Part shown: positions 1-11,994 of the stretch, in pieces | Numbering within the stretch: the stretch's first letter is position 1 | Layout: every line of letters begins with the position of its first letter | Origin: Sphagnum magellanicum | Taxonomy: Eukaryota > Streptophyta > Sphagnopsida > Sphagnales > Sphagnaceae | Assembly (NCBI GenBank): GCA_021904315.1 | Contig: CM038911.1 | Coordinates: 4,375,390-4,439,389, forward strand | DNA: 64,000 nt | Direction: 5' to 3' | Notes under the pieces: generated by a model | Database searches by the model: none | The model's input: the letters and a program-made list of their open reading frames with translations, nothing else | Told to the model about the DNA's origin: nothing | Program-made: the position numbers and the translations under genes

Positions 1-3000
1 GCACAATTCCATAGCAAAGTATTAACATCGACATGCCCTGTGAAGAATCTTCAACATAATCGTGTGGTGCACCCTCATGGACCCTTTGGACATGTGCCTT
101 TTAGATTGTGTACCCACATTATGGGTTCCACTCATGATTGGCTTGGATTATGACCATTTTAACATAGTTTTGAAACCCGTAATTAAAGGTTCACGATGAA
201 AACAAAGAACTATGCAACGAAGGTTCAAGCTTTTAGAATGAGAATTACAAATTTATGTTCCAACCTAGTCAAAGAGTAAATGTACTAGATTCATGGTATT
301 TGTGGATTTAGTGTTAATGCCATAAAAAAATTTAAACTTTAGAATATAACATTGAATAAACCAATTGTCATGCACAAATTCAATTTGGTAATCGATGCAT
401 TCTATTGTCCAAGGGGACGTGTATCCTATTGCCACTGTATTTAGATCATTCAAATATTAGAATTTTATTTGCAGGAGATTCTTTCTGTTGTGACCCTGAA
501 CCATTGTGACACCAAACCCATGTTCACCCTCAAATTCCACGTCGCACACCCTCATGAACCAAATTTGAAACCTTAAACCCAAATTTTTTTGGCCTTTTTT
601 GAATTTTTATTTGATGTTGCTACAATTAATGACTTAGTGTTCTGACCAAATGTTAAACATGAATGTTGCGACAAGTTACCATTGTGGTAGTAAATTAGGG
701 TGTTATCGTAAACAAACACTAAAAGGTAGCATGCATCTTGCAACAATAAGCATTACAGGTTAGGGCTCTTTACATGCATAAACAAAAAAAAATGTCATAA
801 ATAATCACATTTTATAATTGCTCAAGCGGGTCTAGATTGTTTTACCCTTCCATCTCCTCTACGCTTGCACTTAAACCTTCTAATGTCCTTCTATACCCAA
901 CGTTCCAAACTGATGACAAAATTTTGGTCATGAACATCCTTTTCGTCCAACCTTTCACACCAAGCTCCACAACGTGCAAAGGACCTCCAACTTGAAGGTT
1001 CACTTTGCTTTCTTGGTTCCTCTTCTTTTGATGTTGTCACTTGTTCCCCTTTCCTTTTCTTTTCTATCTTCTTTGTTCTTAATTTTTTTTTTTCAACCTA
1101 CTATTTTTTTTCCTTTCATTTCTTTGTTTTCTTAAAATTTTAGAATGCTTCATAAACTTGTCTCATTGCTCCTCTACAGTCCTCACATAAGAAAAATAAA
1201 TGAAAAACACTACTAGCAACACCATCTCTCCAAGAGCATGAAGAAGAAGCTCTACAAAAATAAGAAAAAAATGTGCAAGTTGGTCAACACAGATCAACAA
1301 CCTTCCTCCCCCCCCCTCAGACCCCCCTTTCGCTTGCCTTCAACCGTGACCCCCCACTCGCCTGCACCATAGGGGGGTTTGACCGTTGAAAACTTGCCCC
1401 CTTTCCTCATTCTATGGCCGTGGGGCACAAGTAATATGTATAGGAAGAAAATGGACTTCCAAAAACTTACTTTTTGTAAGAAATTAGATCCCATTATTTA
1501 GTGACCTCCATACAATACCTTTGGGGGATGAATGTTTGCTCCATCCTTGTAATGTTAACCCTTTTCCCAATTTTGTTCAACATCACCTTTTGTTTCAAAC
1601 TGGGAAAATCATAAATCAAATTATCCACAATTAATTATAGTTGGGTCTACCAATTAAAACTCTTATGAACCATATTTCATCATGACTTTTTTTACATGGG
1701 TTTGGGCTGTCAGAACAAAAGGTGAAAACCTAGTTTATCATCTAGCCATTCCATGGGACATTAACAAGCCAGTTCCTTGAAAGTTTTCATGACATCTTCC
1801 ACACGGCAACCAATAGAAGGTCCGTGACAATTTGCCGAACATTGTCATGTCAATTTGCCAATTATTATAAACATTTTGGTAAAACCTAAAATCTAGTCCA
1901 GTAAATAGATAAACCAAAAACAATTCTTCAAAATCCATTTTCCGAAGTTTAAAACACACCTTGATAAAAAAAATTCCTTATGCAAAAATCCTAATCAAAC
2001 CTCAAATTTAGACCAAATGGAAAGGTGTGTTGACTTGATGAAACATGTTTCACGTTTCTTGAAATGAAAACACATCAAACTTTTGGATGATTTTCCCAAG
2101 TCTAACATTAGATGCCTGTAATGCAGCTTCAACATCAAAAACCTTGACCTAATGATAATTAACATCAATAAGAATATTAAACAATATTGTACAAGTGATA
2201 CTTGTTTCATAATGCATTGATTTTGCCTTTGCCAAATCAATTTGCCAATACCTTTTATTAGCAATTGAATGTTACATCAAAACAAAATAATATTTCAATT
2301 AGACTTAATTAACAACTTGAAATAACCGTAACATAAAATCAAATAAATCAAAAAAGAAAATGATACAAGAAAACCCAAAAACAAAAAATAGTTAGACCAA
2401 AAAAAATTCACAAAGTTGGATGAGTGTATTCACCTACTTAAAGGTTATAAACTATCATCTTTCTTTACAACTTGAAGAACAAACAGTGACAACATGTCAA
2501 TTAATTCCATAACAATATCTTTTTTCTTAATAAAACAACAATAGATCTTTCTATGTTATATCCTCAAAAAATTTGCCATTCATCAAATGCATTCTTAGCC
2601 CAAACCTTTGAGTGTTTATTGGCTTTACAATTGCTTTTATTAACATTCCAATTAACTTTCATTCATCTCAAGAAACCAAGATTTTGGCAATACCTTATGA
2701 AGAACATATTCATCATCAATAATAACACATGAATCATTAGTTGCAACAATTGCAAGATCCATAGTCAAAAATGGAAAAACAAGAAGTGCACTAGTAGGAG
2801 GAATGGTAATAAGATGAGCATTGGTAAGAGGTGTAGTAGCAGGAAATGCATTAATAAGAGGTCCAATAATAGGAAGTGCACTAACTAGAAATACAACATT
2901 ACAATGAACTACGAGATCAATAGACTTGGGATAGATATCTTTATAATCATTGGCTATGTTGTGGACATCAAGGTCTTCACCCTCCAAAGAAACTAAAGGG

Positions 3001-4550
3001 TTGTGAAAGTGTGAAAATGTATCAATGTTTAAATCTTGAGGGGAAAAAACTCAAAGAGTTAAAAAAAAATGTTCAATTCATCATTAAACCATAAAACTAC
3101 ACCATTTCAATTGTTGCCAATAGAGGTTGTAAAGGCAAATGTAGAAATAAAAGATGTAGAAGCAAAAGAAGGTATAAAATAGAAGGTGTAGATGGTGTAA
3201 AAACATTTGAACAAGAAGCTTCACCATCACACAATTGGCTAAGCTAGTTTTTCGTTGATTATGAAAAACCTTCAAATTCTTTTTCATCAACTATAAACAT
3301 TTCACAACAATGACGTCTTTTGGAAATTGATTCATTGTGATTAAAGAACATTTTGAAGCAAGGAGAAGATATTGTAAAAAATAAAATAAAATCAATATGG
3401 AAGAAGAACCCTAAATAACATCTTTTCATTGTAGATGAGAAAAAATGAACATTAACATAAAAACAAAATGTGCCCACACAAAATCAAAAAATAAAAAGGT
3501 GCTACAAACAAAAAGAAAATTGAAAAAAAAGAAAAAGTGATGAAGCTCCATTGTTTGTATTTTCTTTTTCTTTGTATTAAGTTCATGTAAAAAAATACTA
3601 ACAAGAAATAACAAGATTTGATTTTGATGCAAAGTTCACTAAACCAAGAAGATGTGAAACTTGCGAAAAAAAAGATGTAGAAAGCTCTATAACTTATGGA
3701 ACAACAATTCACTTTTATAACAAGGGTGCGTAAAGAACCAAAAAAACAAAACACGCTGGGAAGCAATATCGCAAAAGTCGATACAAGCATTGACCTCGCA
3801 AAAAACTCCTAAGAAAAAACAACAAATTCTATGAAAAAAAAGAACAAGAAACGAAGTAAGAAAAAAACACACTTAAAAAAAAAGGAATCGATGATGAAGC
3901 TGCTACACCGTTGGTGTTTTCACACATTGCCAACATCTACACACATAGCTTCAACAAAAAAAGGGAAGAAAATGAAAGTGCATTCCACCGTAGAACTATT
4001 CACAAATAAGAAATGAAGATGCAAAGTACTCCAATGAAAAGTTCTCTCAAACAAGAACTGAAGAAGATATATTGTGTTATATCATCGAGCTTGCACAATG
4101 AAGACAACATTGTGAGAAAGGAGAACTCACACAAACAAGGAAACATTGTTTGAATGAACAAGAAATGGAGATATGGCATAGACATTTCACCATCAGCCGC
4201 TTTAGGTTATGGCAGAGGCACAAAAAGCCCAAAAAACAAATCAATTGCTTTAGGTTATGGCAAAGGCTCTTGAAAGCAAAAAAATAAATTAAAAAATTAA
4301 AAATAAAAGATAAAGATGTGAACAAAAGATTAAAAAAAAAATAGCTAATCTTTATGTAGGTGAAGGTTTCACTGGTAAAACCTTTCGAATTTTTGGCCCC
4401 TTCCCTCGGCCTACTGACTTCAAGTGGGACCTCAAATCTGGAAGGTTCTACCAACAAAACCTTCTCCTATACTTAAGGAGCTTGGGGCTTATTCATGTTT
4501 GTATTAATTAAATGGGGGTTGATTCTCAAGTTAAATTTTTAAAAAAGTAA
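1..4550. other. AT-rich intergenic DNA, no gene recognised
   Basis: I see no reading frame with recognisable protein similarity or coding character. Short frames occur on both strands, but they are rich in Phe, Lys and Leu codons created by A- and T-runs. A C-rich patch at about 1305-1400 contains a long C-run and makes a spurious frame. Around 2790-2890 there are short imperfect repeats of a motif like GGTNNNATAGNAGGAANTGCA. The nature of the region (old intergenic DNA or decayed transposon) cannot be decided from sequence alone. Confidence 0.6.
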
Positions 4551-4559
4551 ACCAATTTG

Positions 4560-4832
4560 ATTGGCCCATCTCAAGGTGACAATCAACCCAAGGAACTTGG
4601 ACGATCCAGCAAAAGTGGCAATTGTCCACAATGAAGATTTAACCAAGTCTGGCTGTAATGTAAATACAAAGTACATAACTTAATTCATCCTTGTATGCGG
4701 TTGTCTATTTAGGAATCTGGCGGATTTTCTCCTCTATTTTTCTGATTTCTGGCGATTAAAACTCTCCCAAAACACTTTTTTTTAATTTTCCAAATTAAAT
4801 TCTGCAAATTGGCGACATTTCGCCAATAAAAA
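4560..4832 (+). repeat. Dispersed repeat, copy 1
   Basis: This segment shares an ordered series of words with 5085-5370 and 57450-57715: a GGTGAC/GGTGATCAT start, AAGATTTANCCAANTCTGG, a CATCCTTNTAT stretch, a TTCTGGCGAT word, and a terminal near-palindrome GGCGACATTTCGCC at 4811-4824. It is followed by poly-A-rich sequence. No coding frame is seen. It may be a non-autonomous transposon or a solo terminal repeat. Copies 1 and 2 lie in the same orientation about 0.53 kb apart. Confidence 0.65.
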
Positions 4833-4916
4833 AAAGGCCGCTGATTGATTACCCATGTGCTCCGCAAACGTCAATAGTTTATTGCAAATACTGCAGTACA
4901 CTGACAGTTTGTGTGC

Positions 4917-5034
4917 TTTATGGTCTGAGCTAATGGGACGAAACTTGAGGAATTCGACTGAGCTAATGGGACGAAACTTGAGGAATTCGACAGTCGAATT
5001 CCTCAAGTTTCGTCCCATTAGCTCAGACCATAAA
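4917..5034. repeat. Perfect inverted repeat, 43-bp arms, loop is a third copy
   Basis: The left arm 4917-4959 and right arm 4992-5034 are exact reverse complements, starting TTTATGGTCTGAGC and ending in the complementary GCTCAGACCATAAA. The 32-bp spacer 4960-4991 repeats the inner part of the left arm (GAGCTAATGGGACGAAAC onward). The same block is therefore present three times, twice direct and once inverted. It could fold into a long hairpin or cruciform. It lies between two copies of the dispersed repeat and looks like a recent rearrangement, because the arms are identical. Confidence 0.9.
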
Positions 5035-5084
5035 AAATTTTCGAATTTGAGGAATTTGTCGTAGGGCTTTTGTAATTCAGCCAA

Positions 5085-5372
5085 AGGTGGTGACCATCCA
5101 AAGGAAGGTCTAGCAAAAGTGGCAATCATCCATATGAAGATTTAGCCAAATCTGGATGTAAATCATATCTGAAGTAAAAAAATTTAATCATCCTTATATA
5201 GTTTTGGCTACTTACAGAGAGGAAATGTAAACATATCTCGATTTTTCTCTCTCTCTCTTTTTTTTTTTTTGATTCCTGGCGATCCAAAATCCCAAAGAAA
5301 CACTTCATTTCAAATTTTCCATTTTTTAATTTCCCAATTTGGCGATATTTCGCCAATAATAAAAAAAGGCTC
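5085..5372 (+). repeat. Dispersed repeat, copy 2
   Basis: This is closely related to copy 1: GCAAAAGTGGCAAT, then ATGAAGATTTAGCCAAATC, CATCCTTATATAG, a CT-rich stretch, CTGGCGATCC, and the terminal near-palindrome GGCGATATTTCGCC at 5341-5354. It lies directly upstream of the TPR-CHAT remnant, about 380 bp from its first ATG. This spacing closely matches copy 3 and the TFIIH p62 gene. Confidence 0.7.
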
Positions 5373-5452
5373 CTCAGGTCATATACCTGGAAGACATAAT
5401 ATGGGTGTAGAAAATCAAAGCTTTTAGATCAATGTTCCGTTTCTTTGCTTCT

Positions 5453-5669
5453 GTTCGTGTTGTTCTAGACTGAGTGCGTGGGAAGGGAAGCTTGATTTTG
5501 TTCCATTAAGATCTGAATGTCTGTGTGTTCCGAGGATACTAATGCCGTAGTTTTTTTTATACTTATGTTCGTGTTGTTCTAGACTGAGTGGATGGGATGG
5601 GAAGGGAAGCTTGATTTTGTTCCAATAAGATCTGAATGTCTGTGCGTTCCGAGAATACTCATGCCGTAG
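5453..5669 (+). repeat. 114-bp tandem duplication in the leader of the TPR-CHAT remnant
   Basis: GTTCGTGTTGTTCTAGACTG begins at 5453 and again at 5567, so the unit is 114 bp. The copies differ by a few substitutions and short indels (GTGCGTGGGAAG versus GTGGATGGGATGGGAAG). Both end in ATGCCGTAGT. The duplication sits just upstream of the first ATG at 5733 and is probably transcribed leader or promoter sequence. Confidence 0.85.
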
Positions 5670-5732
5670 TCAGACAGAGAGACAATTGCATTTTATCGTA
5701 AGATAACTGGTGCCATAAGGTCTTGTGACAAC

Positions 5733-8700
5733 ATGGATCGTCTTTTATCACAGGAGACAACGTCCACAGGGCAGGCCAGCACTGGATCACGAGGTATTTC
5801 ACCACTCCCAACAGGAGTTCCGAAGGTACTTTTTCATATCTATTCTTGATGCTTCTTCATTGTTGGGCTGTTCTGTTTATATTATTTACGGAACTCATGG
5901 TGAATCTGCACATCGTTGAACCCTCTGAAAAGTTGTCATTGCATTTAAGGAAATTGTGTGGTTTTTGACTCCGCACCCACCCAGCTTTCTACATCCTACA
6001 AAGTCCCAGGCAAGGGGAAAAACGCCCTAGTCTATGTCGACTCATTTCCATCAGCTGATGGATGGTGGACACTGCCGCTCCATGGAGAAGACGTTGCATA
6101 ACAAGTTGGAATTGGAGAAGCTAGAGGAGCTCAGGTTACTCGATCCCAAGCGCTTCTTCGAAATCCTTAAAGCACATGGTTGCTGCAGTATTGGAGATCA
6201 GGATTTGCTGTAATCCTGCTTTGAGAAGGAAGAGGGTTCACAACCATTGCACAAAAGACGCGCTAACCGTCACGCAGCTGGATTGTTTGGGGTCGACCCA
6301 CCAGGCCCAGATCACGCCGATTATGAGTGGTTGATAGCTACCAATCTCAAGACCTATTTCAACCTTGATTGGCAATGGTTAAGTCCAAGTACCAATTAAA
6401 TTATCCATTTTTTTGCAGAATTCTACACCTGAAATTCGAAACATTTTTTCCCAGTGTGTTGAACTACAGAACATCAGAGCTCTGTGTACATACAAGACAT
6501 TCATGAAAATTGATGACGCAGGGGCATCTTGTGTTCAGGACACGCTCCTGTGAATCTGAAGTGCTAGAAACACACTTGGCTGCCATACTTGAACGTCTAG
6601 GTGACCTGAAACAACGATTTGAGGAATTCAACGAGGAAGCAGGCAGTGCGGTGAGGTACAGCGACTGGACGGCGGCTTGCCAATCTTACGAGGAGGAGTG
6701 TCTGCGCATTTTAGAGAGTATGGAAAATGGCCTTTGGACACGCATCCACACATGGCTTCTACTGTGGGTATGCATTCCTTTGGTGCATTTATACCAGCTC
6801 TGGCTCAAAAACTATCCAAAATTTGTTGCAATTTATGACCGGATGTTGCATCAACTGAACAGAGAGGATACTGAGGAGGGTAGCGAGGGGGATGGAAGTT
6901 TGGGCCAGCTCTACTACGTAATAGTTTAGCAACCCGGGCTGGTCTTGTTTGAGTGGAGTCACACATTCGTTAGAAAAGCTGATGGAGATGAATGTGGTCG
7001 TCTCCTTAGCCTATACTTACGGTCCAAGGCATTCAATGTGGTGGCAGTGCAGAACAAAGAAGCACAAGGCTTTGAATGGTTCCAGTACAGTATATGACTA
7101 ATAATTGGGGGAGGCAGAGGGGCACGAAATCAGGTGAAAGTGATATGAGAGTTGCCTTCTGTTTCAATCTGCAGCAGTTATTTCGCATCTCCCAGCATTG
7201 GTCAGAACTAGTGAAGTGGATGAGGGAGAAGTGGATGTGGATCAATCTTGTTGGTGTAGTTCAGGAATTAGAGATACAGTGGAAATTCCAGGACACAGAA
7301 AATCTTTACCTGGCTGGTATGGTCGATGAAGCCCAGGATGTCATTGCATGGCTTCAGAATGACATCCAACAGCTCAAAGGTTGTATGCTTCAGAAACAAG
7401 TTTTTGAATGCAAGATTCTTCACTTCAAAGCAAAATTCTGCTTGGATTCAGATCCCCAGAGCGCACAGCAATTGCTATTGGATGCGGGGAAAAAATTAGC
7501 AAAATTGGATTTCCCCGCAGATGCATCCAGCACAATTTCAACGGAACTGGCTGAATTGAATTTTGTCCGGGCCAAGGTTCTCCATAACCGAACAAGGGGG
7601 AGTCAATCTGGAGACTCCATATGGTGTCGAAGGGCCCACCAAACAAGCTCCTCATGCCGAAACAGCCACACAGCTGTTTACAGTGGTTGATTCTTCAGGG
7701 TGCTTATCCAGGAAACCAGGTTTCCCAGATGCATTGACTGAATCCAGATTGGAGAGATTGTGTGGATGCCAACTCCTGTGGGATCTTTTTGTGCACAAGG
7801 AATGGCATCCTGGTCGAATTTCAAGCAGTTATGTCAATCAATTTTCAGACAAGTATGATAAGGCAATGGGTGCTTTCAAAAAGAGTCTTGAATTATTGAG
7901 CCAAACAGTTCATACATTGCAGCCAACTAGGAGGGATGAGATTGATTGCCACATAAAGTTAGGCGGGTGCTACATAGATGCCATTAGCTTCAAGGATCCC
8001 AATTTGCAGACATGTGACAATTCAGTGCAAGGACTGTGCACATACAGGGAATGTCACTTGAATACTGCAATCCGACATTTCCAAGAAGCTCTAGACTTAG
8101 CAATGACATGTGGAGACAGCAAACAATTGAGGATTATCACAGGGTTGGGGTCTGCACACTTTGAGAAGGCCATTCAATTGTATGATTGACTGCAGGAGTT
8201 CCTAATGCTCATTCCCAAATTCTTAGAGGATCTTGCTGGAGTGGACAGTAACAAGTCTAAAATAGGCTGGAGCAGGAAGTGAAATGCACCAATCCCGATC
8301 AATCGTGTGAATCTCTACTGGCTCATCAATCAGTTTATTCTAAACTTCATGGACGGTAAGTAGAATAACTGGAAACCATGAATGAAATTTTTTATTGATT
8401 ATATATATGCATACATGTCATCTATGGGAATCTGGAGTCTCAGGGACAGATCAGATCTTGATTTATGGTGTTGTTGCTTCTTTTGGGTCACTGTAACAGA
8501 TTTCTTGGAAGAAGTCCAGCAGTCGTAACTGATTACCTTCTGAAGAGCTTGAAGATGGATTTTGCTATTCCTTTCGACACTCCAAAAGATGGCCACTTGG
8601 TCTTTGATGAAGTTGTTTGGGAAAGGGTTGAGAGTTCAAAGATATGAAACACAAATTACAGTTCTTGTTTTGTATAGGGTTCTCAACCTGTGATTTACTT

Positions 8701-10412
8701 CAGACGATAGGCATACAGAGAGCTTACAATGCGCTTCTGGAATACTTTTGGAAAGCACTTGGACCAGCCAACTATACAAGAATTGTCAATAAGTTGAAAT
8801 TGCTGTGGCGCCATGAACTGGATCCAAAACATCCCACTATCCAGAAGGGCCTGCTTTGGGCTGAAAGAGGACGCTCACAAATTCTCATCAATCAAATAAT
8901 TGTAGCTAACAAATTGCACCAGGATGTGACGGAGATAAACAAATTGATCAACTTCGATTTTACTGATAAGGTAATGATTTGTCTTTAAGGGACTAGAGCT
9001 ATATTGTGCAACCCATGCTCAAGTGAATGTTATAAAATCTTGGTCCTAAACTTGAATGTACTATTGAGTGCTTCTCACATGGGTGTGTTGAACATCTCAG
9101 AAATCATGGAAAATCCTCAGAGCAGCTCAACTTGCTTGTGGTGACAATATGGTTTTTGTGGAGTACATGTATGACACTTATATGGAAGGAGGCTATGTTG
9201 TCCAAGCCTGGGTCTACATCATGAGCAAGGTGTGATGTCACACTATCACATGCTCGAGGCATGATCTGATGGGTTCAACAACATTGTTTGAAGTTGCCTA
9301 GAGTCACAAGATCCATTGAGTTGATCATCAAGTCCAACAAGTTCCAAATTATATCAATCTGTTGATCGAGTCCTAGAGTTGCATAGTTACCTTACAGTGT
9401 GCATTGAAGGGCTAGTTTGCCTCATAAATGTTGAATAATTTATTCAGGGAGGCAAACTAGATGTGCGCACTATTGAAATGGGGGACCCACAAGATTTACA
9501 AGCTTCCCTGAAGAAGATCCATGCATATATGTCTGCATCCTATTATCCACAATCTTTGCAGGCTAAGACCATTCAGACTGATCTGGAGAAACTTTATGAC
9601 ACTTTCATCAGACCCATTTCTGGCCTGCTTGATGGCATGAAACCTGAAGACAAGCTTGTTTTTGCTCTTGATGATGTAGGTAAATAAAGGTTGATCAGAT
9701 GTAGCTTGATATGTGTGTGCAGATTCATCTTCACAATCTTCTTTCCACCAACACAATAAGGGAATTGTTGAGAGTGATGAGCTTGAGGAAGAGGCATTCA
9801 ATGAAACACTCCACAAATTTGAAATGTTGGGCATAGGTTGTGTAAGGGGTGGATCGACATCAGTGTTGACAAAGGATAAATGAATTTCAGAGAATAAAAG
9901 AGCTGGCATATTGCGATTTGAAAATGTCGTGAAGCTGGGGCTCGAATGGCGGTCTCACATGGTAGTTTTGAGTGCTTGCAACACTGCCAAAGGATGCATA
10001 AGTACAAGCAGGCTCAATCTATTCAAAATTTCCCAGCAACATTTAAGTGCAATGAAAGGTAATTTATTTGCAATTGCCAACAATTGTGTGTTGACAATGT
10101 GATCTCCAAGTGTTGAAAACTGAGGGTGTCGTGGGTCTACCACAAGCCTTTCTAGTGGCAGGAGTGCCATGTGTGGTGGAGTCTCAATGGAGTTTGAAGG
10201 ATGAGCCAAACTCAAAGCTGATGAAAAGGTTTTACAAAGAGATGAACCAAGGCAGTGACATAGCAACTGCAATATGTGCTGCCATGTTGAGTATGAAACC
10301 AAAGAAAGGCTTGCCTGTGGAGGTTGCAAGTTCTGTTTATGAATGGGGAGGCTACTTGGTGTGGGGCTTGCCCACAGTTACATTACCACCAAGCATGCTC
10401 AAATGTTCCTAG
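5733..10412 (+). pseudogene. Decayed TPR-CHAT (caspase-like) gene
   Basis: This is a multi-exon gene with helical, TPR-like repeats followed by a C-terminal CHAT domain (Caspase HetF Associated with TPRs), a family of cysteine peptidase-like domains. A short first exon at 5733-5825 ends at a GT donor. Helical segments are readable at about 6060-6400, 6510-7065, 7100-7570 and 7600-8185. CHAT exons are readable at about 8700-8968, 9102-9231 (EYMYDTYMEGG), 9447-9681 (LYDTFIRPISGLL), 9761-10054 and 10109-10412. The last two contain VVLSACNT, with the expected nucleophile Cys at 9977-9979, and TEGVVGLPQAFLVAGVPCVV. Splice phases in the CHAT part are consistent: AAG/AAA, AAG/GGA and the phase-1 join AAAG/TGTTG. 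Against function, the TPR part needs frame changes near 6100, 6500, 7070 and 7570 and has in-frame stops near 6211, 6927 and 8186. I also do not see the usual CHAT His segment before the Cys. It is probably a pseudogene with a relatively well-kept 3' end. Confidence 0.75.
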
Positions 10413-11994
10413 CTCCCACCAAAACCCATCTCACACAGGCATAGGAGAAGAGATGATGGGATCCATGGATACAATGGCAAGCACAAGGAGCTTTGGTCAA
10501 ATCATCATATAGAAAAGTGGATATATGCCCTTTTTCTCCAAGCCATGATGACAGGAAAGTGGACATGCGCAATGTTTCTCCAAGTTTTGTCGGAAAACAC
10601 CCTTTTTCTCTGAGTGTTGATATTTTCAACTTATTTGATCACAGAAAATGTTATACTATCACAAAATATTAGTTAGAGAGAGTGGTTTGCAATGTGCTCG
10701 GTCGAAAGGATGCTCTCAATGACCCAGTTACAATCATTTTCTGGATGTGTGTGGTTTGAATCATTTTCTAAAGAAAATGGAGATGTGTAACCAAAAAATG
10801 AGGCTATTCAAATTGTATCCAAGCCAAAGCAAAAAATTGATAACACTTCATAGCTCTGAACTTTATTCTCAAGACTCAACTGTGTTTTGAGAAGAACACA
10901 CTGAGTCAAACAACATATCCATACAAGATAACAGTGGACAACAAACATGAATGCTCTTAAATCAGACATATGAAACCATGTCATCTAACTGCATGGATTT
11001 GCATCCTTCAATTTGAGGCTACTCAAACTGGCATCCCTCTTGGTTCATCACTCTTCCTCTCCAAAACATAAACAGAAACTAGAACACTTATTTTGGGATG
11101 CTATACTTCAAGTATGTACATTGATTCCTTTATACCTTCAAACAAACAAACATATGAAACCACTTGTGGGTCCAACACAACACCAAGTCCCTATTGCTTG
11201 GACCCATGTGTCTCACATATTGCTTTACCTACTCCCATCATATACTTCAAAATGCATAACTTTGACATCAATAACCTAAGCACCACCACCACATACTCTA
11301 CTTTAGGAGACATTACTAGATTCATGGTCCTTTGAAAACCAAACAATACTATTCAGGATGACAAATAAAGTTTTGACTCATAATTATGTATGAAGAGGAT
11401 GACAAATAAAGTTTTGACTCATAATTATGTATGAAGAGGATGGCAAATATGGTTTTGACTCATAAACAAGACCATCATAACCTAATTCATATACCATACC
11501 AAAATAACAAGTTTGACATTTTTATGCCAAATATTCTTCTTTTTGAGGAGTAAAGTTTGGTGCTCAAAAAATAATATTTGAAAATTAGGCAATTTTTAAT
11601 GGAAAAAAAGTATTTGGCAATTTTAAAAAGTTTTCATCCATGTGCATCAATTTTTTCATGTGTGTGTGTCAATTTCAATCATTTTCATCAATTCATGATG
11701 GCTTGTCTTTTTACTACCTAAGTACTTACCCTAATCTTATTTAGGGAAACGTTTAACGATTTTCATTTGTTTGTTGCAGCTTGCATTTTTTAAACTCTAA
11801 TTATTGTAACTTTTTACTTAGTGTGATACTTCTTGTTTCCTTGATTTTTTCCATTTTTATGTTCTTTTTAGTAGAATTGTTGCTTGCATGAAGTTTGTGC
11901 AATGGCTAAGAAATAACAACGTTTAGATCGTGCAATTTTCATTTCCATCAGCAAAGAGGAAATGTAGATTAATAGAGAAAGAGATTTTGCAAGG
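10413..11994. other. Intergenic, no gene recognised
   Basis: Short frames only. The sequence becomes strongly AT-rich after about 11,480. It holds the 41-bp tandem repeat listed separately. The stretch 11,870-11,994 reads like the degraded start of the transposase that follows, with stops in frame. Confidence 0.5.
11357..11466 (+). repeat. 41-bp tandem repeat, about 2.7 copies
   Basis: The unit GATGACAAATAAAGTTTTGA... starts at 11357, 11398 and 11439. The first two copies are identical. The third carries substitutions (GGCAAATATGG) and breaks off after ACTCATAA. It is a young local expansion in non-coding DNA. Confidence 0.9.

Noticed and set aside
1294..1494. Gly/Lys-rich frame on the minus strand
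   Set aside because: Produced by C-runs on the plus strand; no similarity and very skewed composition.
2652..2987. 111-residue minus strand frame with Pro/Ile-rich repeats
   Set aside because: The repetitive residues come from a short imperfect DNA repeat; no similarity and no sign of splice sites or a start context.
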